A stretch of DNA of 64,000 nucleotides from Clonostachys chloroleuca. Lineage: Eukaryota; Ascomycota; Sordariomycetes; Hypocreales; Bionectriaceae. Both the position numbers and the translations under genes were made by a program. The notes below the pieces were generated by a model. That model saw nothing but the letters and a program-made list of their open reading frames with translations, was not told the origin of the DNA and ran no database searches. This document shows, in pieces, positions 11,350 through 21,710 of this stretch (positions are counted from its first letter, which is position 1; the number at the start of each line of letters is the position of its first letter). The stretch lies in assembly GCA_037952775.1 (NCBI GenBank), contig JBANAY010000003.1:14570001-14634000 (forward strand). Direction: 5' to 3'.

Positions 11350-13430
11350 GGCTGAACATTGGCGCGCGCGCGACACTGCATCAAACGCACCTTCCACGAA
11401 GAAATACTGGATAGAGAGTAGGCGAGTGTGTGTGTGTATGTGGTTACAGATTAATCGGACGGAGCCTCATGGCGATCTCTATGGACACCGCGCACGATGG
11501 GCGGGAGAATGGACGGAACCCAAGGCAGAGCATCGCCCTCTCCTTATGAGCGACCAGGCTCAGACGAGCCCAGCTTTGCCTGCATCAATTCTCGGAGGAA
11601 CAGGGCCTCGATCACATTGCCCATATCTTAGCAGCGGACACCGCCAAGCCCCATAGACGATAGCAGAATCCGGGGTAGGGGGAGGCGGCGTCGCCCTTGT
11701 GACTATTGGTCGTTAGCCCACCTTGGACTGATTCGACACTCGAAACGAGCTCCCATTTGACCAAACAGCGAGGGCGGGATCTCCGAGGCCCCTGAATGAA
11801 CGGGGCATTTCACAGCAAGATTTAGGTCAAGAGGTCATGGTGACCAAAGATACTAGTATCGTCCCTCCTCGTCGTCCAGCTGGTCCGCTAGGTGATGTAC
11901 GTACTTGGCGCGTACATCCCACTGCAAGGCCACGCATGGAGAGAAACCAGCGTGCAAAGAGAAAGCAACGTGCTGTAGCGTGATGCGACCTATCAAAAAG
12001 AACAGGATAGGAAAAGGGAGGGGGGATGTCCTGTCTCCGCGGATACTCCGGACACAACCACAGGCTGGCATCACCATCTTCTCACTGGTCCAATGATTCT
12101 GTCCCTTCCTGCTTCAAGCCGGCCATCGCCACGTTCCCCAGCCGGTAATCGTCAACGGATGATCGATCTGGGCCCATCCATGTTTAACTCGTCTTGGTTA
12201 GCCTCCCCTCCAATCGCCGGGGCTAGATGGGAAGCGGCAGAATGGAGAACTCTCATGCGTCTCCGGCCTATGACTCTCGCTTGGGGGCCCCTATCTTTGC
12301 GCGTGGGACGGTAGGCAACTGAGGGTGCTTAGATGCTCCGTTTGCAAGATATGCTGCTCTTGCTGGCCGCTGGTCCTATCTGGGACGTACCAGCTTCACT
12401 GGAGGGGGTCATCGACTAGCAGTCAGCACAATCTTACCGCGCCAGAAGATGGTGTGCAGTGCCTGCCCCTGGACTGACTATCACATCAGGCGATTGTGAT
12501 GCTATCCTTCTTTTCTGCAACGCGACTGATGTGAAGGCACTCATCTATTGGTAACATAACCCCACATAGGACGATGGATTTCCAAATCTCACAGCGATAA
12601 GCTAACTGCTTGTATTACCTCACATACTGTAACTGAGGAAGCGTCTTAAGATGAGGCTTTTTTTTTGTCTTCGCCTCACATTTGAAACAGCCCAACCTCG
12701 CGTCGGACGTCTACCCTTTACACTTGCGAGTGCCCGACCTTGATTGGTCAAGGAAACGAGGACAGCGCTATGCCCAATAGATCTGCCCTCCGATAGCACC
12801 ATGTCCCTTTAGCCAACCCCGTCTCCTGCTCATATCATATATGGGACCCCAATATGTCTAGACTTTACAATCCGAGGAACGGCCTCCATTGGCGATGGTG
12901 GCCAGTCAGACTAGAGATAATCCCAACATTGAAAGCGAACAGCCAATGAAACAGACTGTGTCTCTTCGAGTGCCGCATAGCCGGGAGAAGATCCGACTTT
13001 CCAGCAGCTCTCGGTTTTCGCGCCCGAAGAACCCCGAGTTGACGCGAAGGATTCTCTTTAATCGCTTCACCTATCTATCGAAGTCCCCTGGTCATCACTG
13101 TCCCCATGTGCTCTCCCTTGACCTATCAAAGTCTCTTAAGAGGAAGAAAGGAAAAGAAAGAGTGGCCTCGGATTGCCCTACACGCCTGTGCCAGGCCGTC
13201 CCATCAATTTGTCATGAATTATGTGAAAAGAAAGAATGATCATTAATTCCCGAACTTTTGAGCAAATTCGACCCGCTGTGGATATCCCCCTCTTCGCGAC
13301 GTGTCTTATGACAGGAAGGTCAATCCCATAGTCAGACAGATCGAATCAAGCTTCTTACATCGTTCAATTGTCTACGTGCCTGTGACCTTGCATCTAGTAG
13401 CAATTCTGCTGACAGGAGGACCATAACCAT
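11350..13430. other. GC-richer spacer upstream of the rhodopsin-domain gene
   Basis: No gene recognised. The first few hundred bases must contain the promoter of the minus-strand rhodopsin-domain gene. A GT-rich microsatellite lies near 11427-11442. Open frames up to 135 codons (11249-11656) overlap the receptor's first exon antisense and carry no domain. Confidence 0.5.
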
Positions 13431-13870
13431 AAACCATTTTCAGAAGGACCATACATCTATCCATGCCGTCTGGACGATCATCTGCGCGTAGTGTCCCAAT
13501 CTCTTGCACATATCATTGTTCGGATCAATTTGTGCCATCATGCCGATCTCCGATGCTATAAATTTCCATTGGACTGTCCTTCTATGATTTCTGACATTTA
13601 TAAGTGACGGATGTCTTTTCATTATTAATTAATATCTTCATCCTGGATACTCTTCAGATGTTCAACCACGCTATATGCTGAACTCTTCCGTGAAGAAGAA
13701 AATGTTGTCCTGGTGTTTCTTTGGCAGGATGATGGGCTGATAGCTGATGATCTTGGTAACCAAAGGAACCAGCTCCCGCCAATACATGTTCCAGGTCCTG
13801 CAGAACTTCGTCATGCTTCCAGAAAATTACCGTCGGAGTTTCGACTGTGTCTGGTGGTCTCACGATCCGT
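13431..13870 (-). pseudogene. possible eroded protein-coding fragment, family not recognised
   Basis: On the minus strand, neighbouring frames read like pieces of one protein: TPTVIFWKHDEVLQDL, then after a frame change TWNMYWRELVPLVTKIISYQ and IILPKKHQDNIFFFTEE, then SAYSVVEHLKSIQDEDIN ending in two stops. A further 60-codon frame follows to 13440. The amino-acid composition and aromatic-rich blocks look coding, but I cannot name a family and the frame breaks mean it is not a functional gene. This could be chance. Confidence 0.3.
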
Positions 13871-13979
13871 GCTTCTCCTTTCGTCGGCGCAGAGGCGACC
13901 TCTAATCGCTATGACCTCTGGCGATGTTTCCGGAGATGCTAAAAAATAAAGGGGGGAAGAAAGCGAAAGAAGAAGCCAA

Positions 13980-14471
13980 TAAATAGGCTCCTTTGGAACG
14001 ATTGCATCATCTCGAGGATCAAAGGTAGCAACATTCGCTAATAGTCTCTCAGCCCCTCTTATTAGACTTTTATTTAGGTAGGACTCTACAGCAGCAAGAA
14101 AAGATCGCGCTTGTTGAAATTGCGCTATCTGTCTCTAAAAGCAAGGGCGCTTAATCACTATATAATAAGTACAGGCAGAAATGAGATTAAATGTATAAAG
14201 GAGAAGTAGGCTAAACACGACAAAAAAAAGAGAGCTATAGCTGTAACAATACAGTACTAATATATACCTGCCATAAACTAGTTTCAGACCAGAGACATGG
14301 ATAGGTGCACGAGGTTACGAGCTAAATAAGTAGGCCCTAAGACCAATCCCCCGCGTCAGTTGGCAACCGACGAACTTTTTTTGGTGGCAAATGAAAGGGC
14401 GCTAGTAGAGCATGGGGTAACCGACGAACTCCAGTTTATAGCCTAATAATAATAGAATGAAGATAAAAAAA
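13980..14471. other. spacer left of Fot1 copy A
   Basis: AT-rich sequence before the terminal repeat of the pogo-like element. One frame reads QQEKIALVEIALSVSKSKGA followed by stops, which resembles the N-terminus of another transposase, but the match is too short to assign. Confidence 0.35.
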
Positions 14472-16246
14472 TAACGTGATTGATAAGCGAATGTCCCAGA
14501 CGAGCGAATGTCCCAAAAATCCCTCAACCTACATCATGATTAAGAGATCAATTAATCCACATCAACAAGGTATAGTAAACTCAAAAGATGAAGCTAGTAT
14601 TATTCTTACACTTCAGGCCCTTCAAAAAGACCCAAAGTTAAGCGTGCGACGTGCTGCATTTATCTATAAAGTGTGCCGAAAGAAGCTAGGCCGCAGCAAG
14701 GCATGCAGCCTCGACGCGATATCATAGCCAATTCACGCAAGCTATCTGATCTTGAAGAAGAGAAGCTTGTTGAGTATATCCTCGACATAGATTCACGGGG
14801 ATTTTCACCCCGGGCCAGTGGTGTTGAAGATATGGCCAATCTTTTACGTGCTGCCCGCGATGCATCACCTGTTGGCCAGCGCTGGGCGCAGAATTTCATC
14901 CAGCGCTAACCACAGCTCAAAATGCATTTCTTTCGCAGATATGGCTATCAGAGGGCCAAATGTGAAGATCCAGTCGCGATAAACGCGTGGTTCTCTCTCG
15001 TGGCGAACACAATCGCGAAGTATGGCATCAGACCAGATGATATCCACAACTTTGATGGGACTGGCTTTATGATGGGCGTTATTGCAAGCGGCATGGTCGT
15101 CACAGGCGCAGAAAGGCGTGGAAGCCCTAAAAGGGTCCAGCCTGGAAACCGTGAATGGGTTACAGTTATTCAATCGATCTCTGCAGGCGGCTGGGCAACA
15201 TCGTGGTTGCAGGCCAATATCACCTCTCTAGCTGGTATCAAGAAAGCACCCTCCCAGGCGATTGGGCTATTGTAACCACCAAAAATAGCTGAACAGACAA
15301 CAAGACGGGCCCCAAGTGGCTAAAGCATTTCAATCAATACACAATCAAAAGATCAAATGATGCCTATCGTCTCCTGATCCTTGACGGGCATGAAAGCTAC
15401 CACTCCGTCAAGTTCGAGGCATATTGCAAGGAGAACAAGATTATCACGCTCTGTATGCCACCTCATTCGTCTCACCTACTCCAGCCCCTCGATGTGGGCT
15501 GTTTTGGGCCGCTTAAAAAGGCATACGGTTGAGAAATTGAGCAGTTGATCAAATGCTCTATTACATACGTTTCTAAGACTGAGTTCCTTCCTGCCTTCCA
15601 CGTCGCATTTTGAGCCACTATGACCGAAAGCGACATCGAGGGAGGCTTCAGGGGGGCCGGCCTTGTCCCTCTGAATGCAGAAAATGTAATCTCAAAGCTG
15701 GGTATGCAGATACACACTCCAACGCCTCTCGAGGGGTCGCCTGCTCTTCCTGACCCCTGGGTCTCAAAGACCCCAAAGACAGTCAGGGAGACTGAGAATC
15801 AGTCTGCCTATCTTGAAAGACGAATCAGGAGGCACCATAGCAGCTCCCCACAGCATCAATTATTGAAGCTATGAAGTCGATGACCAAGGGTTTGAAGGAA
15901 CATCAGCACGAGATGGCATTACTGAGGTCAGAGCTTAAGGATCTTCGAGATACAAATCATATCCTTAGCCGACGCCACAGAGAGAAAAAGACCCGCCTAC
16001 GGAATGGGGGGAAGATGACAGTAGAGGAAGGTCAGGCATCAATTGATCAAATGGATGTGGATAAGCATGTAGTGGCCGAATCGTCGAGGGGAGGTAGTCG
16101 GGCAAGGTCGGCGCAGCCGAGAGGAAGGCATTGTGGTGTATGCGGGAAGACTGGGCATAATTCACGTACATGCCAGGTCGGGATACAGACATCCGGGCAA
16201 GAGTTTAGCAGTTAGATTTAATTGATTGGATGGTTTGTGGTGACTT
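14472..16246 (+). mobile_element. Fot1/pogo-type (Tc1-mariner) transposon, copy A, right end lost
   Basis: The left end reads TAACGTGATTGATAAGCG, the same terminal repeat found at both ends of copy B (21711-23534). Inside it the 12-mer AGCGAATGTCCC occurs twice (about 14486-14513), a subterminal repeat whose sequence differs from copy B's (GCGAAAGCTCC type). The element runs in the same order as copy B through the transposase and a zinc knuckle. It stops being alignable near 16246, just before an LTR beginning at 16251, so the right terminal repeat is missing. Confidence 0.88.
14536..16215 (+). pseudogene. Fot1/pogo transposase (DDE_1) pseudogene in copy A
   Basis: The translation in changing frames gives an N-terminal helix-turn-helix region (ASIILTLQALQKDPKLSVRR), a CENP-B-like DNA-binding part (LSDLEEEKLVEYILDIDSRG), then the DDE_1 catalytic core. 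The first catalytic block reads HNFDGTGFMMG where copy B has HNFDETGFMMG, an Asp-neighbour Glu-to-Gly change. LILDGHESYHSVKFEAYC carries the second Asp, and PPHSSHLLQPLDVGCFGPLK is the hallmark block. The C-terminus has a coiled-coil stretch (HQHEMALLRSELKDLRDTN) and a CCHC knuckle CGVCGKTGHNSRTC. Frame shifts after about 14690, in-frame stops near 14908, 15275 and 15531, and others disable it. It would cut and paste the element at TA sites if intact. Confidence 0.88.
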
Positions 16247-16250
16247 TTTG

Positions 16251-16627
16251 TGTTACGAACAAAGCATATGCCACCAGTATCACGTGGCATACCCCATTTT
16301 TTCCACCAATAGTAGATGGATCACTCCGGATCGCCAGTGAGCCTGTACGATCCTCGACCAAGCTCACTCCGGATCACCAGCGAGCCAGCGTGAGCCCTTA
16401 GTATATATACACATTCATTTCATTAGCTAGAACACTCTTTCAGACAGTTATCAATACAATCGTCTACGCATCTATTGTTACTAGCTCCACAATACTCGCA
16501 CATTGACAGTGACTCGCATTGCACAGCTACACGACAACCTGATCGCGCCACTCAGAACAATACTCTGATTGGTTCAACCCTGACCTACCCTAGACCCCGT
16601 CCAGTGTAAGTCAACCCAACCGTCACA
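16251..16627 (+). repeat. long terminal repeat of Gypsy family G2, lightly mutated copy
   Basis: It starts TGTTACGAAC and ends ACCGTCACA. It matches the 5' LTR of the Gypsy copy at 61692-62054 along most of its length (shared blocks include ACTCTGATTGGTTCAACC and TAGACCCCGTCCAGTGTAAG). It keeps most CpA and CpG sites, so it is the least mutated LTR of this family in the window. No internal retrotransposon sequence follows, and no convincing 5-bp target duplication flanks it (TTTTG left, CTTCT right). It is therefore a solo or rearranged LTR that cut off the right end of Fot1 copy A. Confidence 0.8.
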
Positions 16628-17090
16628 CTTCTGTAATACGGGCTCGTAACCACTATAAGGTTCTCGTACAGAGGGATACGAGACCGCTAATACAGGCGCT
16701 ACAGCGGACACGAAGTCCGCTAATGCAGCTGCTATAGTGGTTACGAGGTTCACTAAACGAAGTGCTAAGGTTCTCGTACAGCGGATATGAAGTCCGCTAA
16801 TGCAGGCGCTGTAGCGAACACGAAGTCCGCTAATGCAGCTGCTTCAGTGCAATACGAGATCGCTAGCACGGACGTCACAGCGGCCGTTACAGCGGTTGAA
16901 TGACCGCTAACGCAATTGCCCCAACGGGCAGCCACAGTGGGTTGAGCCAGTGGCTTCAGCGGGCTTCCAGCTTTGGAAAGCCCCAAGTTATTTTCATTCC
17001 TCCTTACCCTATACCAATTATATATCATTTGATCAACTGATATAGGGTAATCTTGATCTACTCTAGTCTATAGGGTAAATCTCAACAGAT
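16628..17090 (-). repeat. fragment of the 767-bp unclassified repeat (least mutated copy)
   Basis: Reverse-complement match to the first about 450 bp of the repeats at 38630-39396 and 60644-61410. It contains several degenerate units of about 36 bp with the core GTCCGCTAATGCAG (16690-16860) and ends with the TAGGGTA/TACCCTA hairpin region near 17040-17085. On the minus strand the units translate as repeats of the type ALADFVSA. This copy keeps CpG and CpA sites that read TpA in the other two. Confidence 0.82.
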
Positions 17091-17776
17091 ACCATAGTAC
17101 TACAGATACATAGGACAAATATTACACTTCTAGGTAGCTTACTATGAAATACAAATTAGCTACTTAAAAGTATAAATAAACTGTGTTATGCACTATATAA
17201 TAACCATAGAAGGATGTACAAAGTTATGTGCGTACTCCTACGAAGTAAGGAAGATTACTAGCGTGTGTATTGAGTGCCGGTGGAAATTCCCAACTAACAA
17301 CACCACAACCACAAGACCTGGTGGGTCCGCGATCGCGACATCGGCGTCTGTCCAAGGGAGGGTTTGCGATCAAGCTGGGTAGTCGAAACCAACAATCACA
17401 ATCGAATGCACATGTGTCTGGTGTTTGGTTGGGGCCTCCCGTAATTGATCAATTGAATGAGACCATCCAGGTCATCATACGAGCCGAACTGGCCGCAGAA
17501 TAACAAGTCAAAGATCACGATTTCAAAAATAACAAATAAGTCCAGAGTAAAGTTCGTTTTTTTCATTTTGGGTGGGCGACCAGCTGGATTTAAATATCCA
17601 GTAGGAGGCATGCCCTGCTGACTAAGGGAAACTACGCACGCTCTCAGTATATGTAAAGGGAAAGGCAAATATATAGACAGAAGCTGCACTGAAACAACAC
17701 TTCACACGTTTTTCTTTTATATATAAGCTAAGCGTGCCACCTAGCACGACGGGAAAATTCCTACCAGCCAAACCCT
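17091..17776. other. spacer, nothing identified
   Basis: AT-rich with short random frames. No gene, repeat copy or RNA gene recognised. Confidence 0.4.
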
Positions 17777-18895
17777 TCATTTGAACACAGCATGCTTGAC
17801 GGCAGTACTGTACATTGCCCAACAATGATAATAGTCTGCTAAGGTTTCTGATAATGGACGATATTGGATTCCTAGCTCCTTAATGCTTCGAGAATTGTCC
17901 AATCGAAATATGATGCCTACACTAGAACACATCCAATGCCGAAAAAGCCCCATTAGCGGACAAACAAACTCTAGAATCCAATTTGGTATATTTCATGTTA
18001 GGAAACAGTAGGGAGAGACATGAACACCTTTGAAAAATCTCGGGATTTCAGCCATGGATGCCATTTGGCTTCCTGGGACGATATATGTCCCATGTGCTGA
18101 CTGTATTTCGGCTGCCACAGCCACCTCTCAAACATCCACCAAAGCAAAGGCCGAATCGAATCCGGGACCCCTAGTAGTATATGCCCACTAAGTAGCTGGC
18201 TGATTGTGTAGAGGCTTCCAGATTCTGATATCCGGGTGAGTGTCGATTCTACAACAAAGCCTAAACACATTACAACTATATCTCAATCGGCACTGGGCTC
18301 TAAAGGTTCTCCAGGCTCCTTTTTCAATGAAAACTTTGGAGTATTGATATGTGTTGTGGATGATTGTGCTCTTCTCATTGAAGTGGTTTTCAAGAAGGGT
18401 CTGAACCTCCATTTGTGCAACATTAATATTATCGCTATATATAGCACTGGCTTCTTTCCGGTTCATCAGTATGAAAATTTAATAACATAGTATCATTAGA
18501 GAACACATAATTAAGGAAATGAGATAACACGTCGGACGCTTTCAGGCTTGTTCCCAGATTAGGAATATTCTCTGTTCCCCTCAACTGCTAGTCTAAAAGC
18601 TCCTCTTTTGGGTCATGGAACTTTTCAGGAATTAAAAAGATATGAAAGATAGCGGAATAACTATTCATAGTAGTGAGAAATAAAGCACGCTGAAGAAGAT
18701 TGGTCTCAAAGAGATTTAACTTGCTGGGATGGTGTGTATCCAATTTGTTCAGTATGTAGTTTCTCCTTACTCCCAAGTTATTTCGCGGAAGCATGAACAG
18801 TCCAGCCTGACTGAAGAAGTTGACTAACAATATAGTGGCCAACATATCCGCTGGCCCCGGTCATCAAGCCAGTATTTCCGCCAATACCTTCAAGT
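17777..18895 (-). pseudogene. extended SDR (NAD-dependent epimerase/dihydroflavonol-reductase-like) pseudogene
   Basis: Reading the minus strand across several frames recovers a whole extended short-chain dehydrogenase. It has the N-terminal NAD(P)-binding loop TGASGYVGHYIVSQLLQSGW (about 18863-18805), FHIFLIPEKFHDPKEELLD (18640-18588) where the family has FHxASPFxxPE, and a catalytic-type YQYSKVFIEKGAW (YxxxK, about 18345-18307). GFVVESTLT and LGVPDSIRP follow (18260-18130), and the C-terminal block DNSRSIKELGIQYRPLSETL lies near 17905-17846, with a stop at 17777-17779. Family members reduce ketones or aldehydes of many small molecules. In-frame stops such as LLD-stop at 18588 and several frame shifts show it is dead. 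Mutation is lighter than in the repeats to the right. Confidence 0.85.
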
Positions 18896-20500
18896 TATAA
18901 GAATCAGAGTAGAACTGTATAGAATATATTGAAAAAATTAAGCCACGTTTATCTTTCTGGTGGTTGTAGGAAAATACCATTATGGACTAATATCTACCTT
19001 ATCTATATCAGATTATAAATTTAAGGGCAGCTGTCTCAGCATTAGGATATCGCGAAATACATACTTTGCCAATTATGGGGCGATAATTTGAGATGAGATA
19101 GGCCTATATTGTGACATGCGTAATAAAATTATACTCTCTCGCACTTCTTCTCATCCTCTTATTGGCTAAGCTTACGAGCTGAGGCCCTTTGTCTAAAACC
19201 AACAGCCCCAGTCAAAACTTTAGTATACCCATGTAAGCCAACTATCCAAGCCCGCTGCTCCCTTTTTGCGCGATGGATAGCTCTTCCAATTGCCATTCTC
19301 GGTATGAAGCACAAAAATCACAAATTCCGCGGTATAGATCTTCAGGCGAAGTACAGACTGATCGATCACAGTCTTGGCGCATATCAACCCTAGGGCAAAT
19401 CACTTGTCCCAGGGCTGGTTGCGAGTTTGTTGTGCAATCTCAAACCCCTTGCTTCGGTGAGCCTGGTTTGTGTTCTATCGGGTCCAAGAAGACAAGCTGA
19501 GGTGGCTGCTAAGATAGCGACCTTGGCCGAGAAATTCAACACATCCAAGCTACTAAGGTGAAGTCAAAAATCAGACAGAGATTTGTTTTGTTTTCTGGTT
19601 TCGGTGGGCACATCCGTATCTGATTTATTGGATAAGGTTATCCTGGTCTTCAGGCGAGTTAAACTAGCGTAAAATAACACAGTGAACGATTTCAAAAAAT
19701 AAATCTCAAAAAAAAATTCATAAAAGCAAAAAGAATTTTCTATTTTTATAGAGGTCGAAAGTCCGGTCATTTATCTAACTATAAATCCTTATTGTTCGCT
19801 AGGCCACCTAGCCAAACCTACCATTGTGCGCTCACAATCTATGGAGTCATCAGCCCTAGTCCTATCCTTGTACACATCTTTGGATTTACATCCATTACAG
19901 TGAGTTCCCCCTGGCATAATTGCACAATGCCTAATCAGTTCATTAATAATTTCTCCTAGAGTAATATATTTTCCTACAGAAGAAGAGAAATTCTAACTTA
20001 GGCAGCCAGACTAACAACTACGGCGGCAATATCGGTATTCTGCCCATGAGGGGAAGATGCAATTGAATGGATGACTCAAAGTTTGTATGTAGTTTGGTGA
20101 GTCCCAATATCACTTTTTATTTTCGAGTCAATATGAGATTTACCACTCAATCTGTCCTCCTCCACTCCGCTATACAGGGAGAGAGCGTTTAAACCAAGGA
20201 TCTGAAAAGTATTACCGTTGTAACTTATTAGGCCTCGCTCTTACGTCAGTTCTAATTTAAATCTAGTGGCAAAGTAGTATAGATTTATTCTTAGACTCTC
20301 CTTTCTAACTTAATAGGTTCGCCACCTAAAAACCTATAAATAGTAACAATCATGGTTACTATATCCTTTCTACCGAATTAGTTTTAACATACTTAACTAT
20401 AATATATGACCATCTTCTATTATCAATTCGCCCTACGATTCTTACTGCTTTTTCAGTCTGAGTGCTTAGGGACTATTATTTATCGATTAACTCCACCAGC
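18896..20500. other. spacer upstream of the intact 2EXR gene
   Basis: It contains a 75-codon ATG frame at 19273-19500, and in another frame LSGPRRQAEVAAKIATLAEK (about 19465-19525), which reads like coding sequence of unknown family. I cannot connect them. A TATA-like CCTATAAATAG at 20333-20343 lies about 160 bp before the 2EXR start codon and could be its promoter. Confidence 0.4.
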
Positions 20501-21166
20501 ATGTACAACAGCCTACCTCTACTTCGCTCGAGCGAAGCCGAAGATGGTGTCGACTTACCAAACCTGCGCCTAATCGAGCCAAGCAAATTCTTCAGCCAGT
20601 TTAAGAAACTTCCCATGGAAATTCGTCTTCAGATATGGGAACAAACTTGGCCAGAACCTCGACTTATTAACATTCAGTTAGATATAGATACACGCAATCA
20701 CGTCTGGGGGGAGCCAATCCTGGAGCTATTTGACTATCCATTGCAATATGAAAGCTGGGATTGGAAGATGAAAAACGGACAAAATCCTGTTGCACTATGG
20801 GTGTGTTCGGAGTCAAGATGCTATACACTTCAACACTACCAACAATTATTTAGTGAAGAAGGCTCTATTTCTCCCTACTTAAGCCCCAAAATCGATATTA
20901 TATGGTTAGATTGGAGCCAGGTCCGGTTTGAAAGCCTTGTCCTTGGCGATCTTCTTAGATCTTATGGCGAGGAAGTTCGAAAATTTGAAAATCTGAGGGT
21001 TGACTATGTCAATATAGGAAATACGAATCTGCTAGATGCAACATTGGAATTTTTTAATCCTGTTCGCAAGATTCAAGTCTGGAGGGATGATAATCCTGTT
21101 ACGAAAGAGCTACTACGTTCCAAGTCTCGCAATCTGTCTGTGCAGTTCATTGGCGTACAAGACTAG
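20501..21166 (+). CDS. 2EXR-domain protein, intact
   Basis: Single-exon frame of 221 codons. The chosen start is the first ATG (MYNSLPLLRS); the frame itself opens 13 codons earlier but without an ATG. Residues about 30-58 (FFSQFKKLPMEIRLQIWEQT) are the 2EXR start motif. A second conserved block, ALWVCSESRCYTLQHYQ, follows at about 90-110 where the family has VNxESR. No signal peptide or membrane segment. 2EXR is a fungal-expanded domain described as F-box-like; its biochemical role is not established. It stands alone between a dead SDR and an SDR fragment cut by a transposon. It shows no RIP-type stops, so it may be expressed or simply recent. Confidence 0.82.
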   Translation: MYNSLPLLRSSEAEDGVDLPNLRLIEPSKFFSQFKKLPMEIRLQIWEQTWPEPRLINIQLDIDTRNHVWGEPILELFDYPLQYESWDWKMKNGQNPVALWVCSESRCYTLQHYQQLFSEEGSISPYLSPKIDIIWLDWSQVRFESLVLGDLLRSYGEEVRKFENLRVDYVNIGNTNLLDATLEFFNPVRKIQVWRDDNPVTKELLRSKSRNLSVQFIGVQD

Positions 21167-21339
21167 AATTTCCAAGTACGCAAAAGTAGGCTTCTTTATA
21201 TATCTTAAAAAATGGCATAAGGAATCTGCGTAACTGATCAAAAAGATGCACCTTCTTCAAAGCAATTAACAAATGCAAGAATCCTCTGTTAGCAGCATAA
21301 TTTGAGGATATCCGCCATTTACCCAATAAAACCAAGTCT

Positions 21340-21625
21340 ACTTATATTCTTCAGCCATACTCTCTAACATATACCCGTCACCATTAACAAGATATGCAAT
21401 TAGGCCGTACACCTTGGCTGCTTCATTCTACTTCTCTGATATATTAAAATCATTGGCTGTAGCATCCAGAGACCATTAAATAAGCTCCCGTCATTTTGAG
21501 CTTACACAAGATATCCAGATTTCGCGCCGTAGCAATCACTTGATGCCCTCTCTTGAAAAACTCCGGTGCTATAGTCTTTCCAACGCCGCTATTAGCACCT
21601 GTGATAAACTATACAGCTTAACTCT
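21340..21625 (-). pseudogene. classical SDR (short-chain dehydrogenase) fragment
   Basis: The minus strand reads FITGANSGVGKTIAPEFFKR then GHQVIATARNLDILCKLK, the glycine-rich TGxxxGxG cofactor site and the following helix of classical SDRs. With frame changes this continues to pieces near 21340-21450 that fit NDFNISE, AAKVYG and MAEEYK. The catalytic YxxxK half is absent. The fragment ends about 90 bp from the left end of Fot1 copy B, but no missing half is found beyond that element. It is unrelated in sequence to the extended SDR at 17.8-18.9 kb. Confidence 0.75.
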
Positions 21626-21710
21626 GCTATATTTTGAATAAAGTGCTGTTGAAGTAAGGGCTGTGAAATTGATAGTTAAAATTGAAGTATTATATTTTTT
21701 ATAAGTGATA

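Noticed and set aside
10582..11355. 257-codon plus-strand open frame rich in Asp/Glu/Gly
   Set aside because: It is the antisense of the rhodopsin-domain exons and crosses their introns; no domain.
11350..11397. 16-residue N-terminal extension of the rhodopsin-domain protein starting at GTG
   Set aside because: The upstream codon is GTG; nuclear fungal genes normally start at ATG, and the ATG at 11349 sits just before TM1 as in relatives.
16246..16632. Solo LTR insertion with target duplication
   Set aside because: The flanking pentamers differ (TTTTG and CTTCT) and the right side directly becomes another repeat, so a clean insertion is not supported.
16680..16870. CRISPR-like regularly spaced repeats
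   Set aside because: The units are contiguous, degenerate and without unique spacers, in a fungal repeat that occurs three times in the window.
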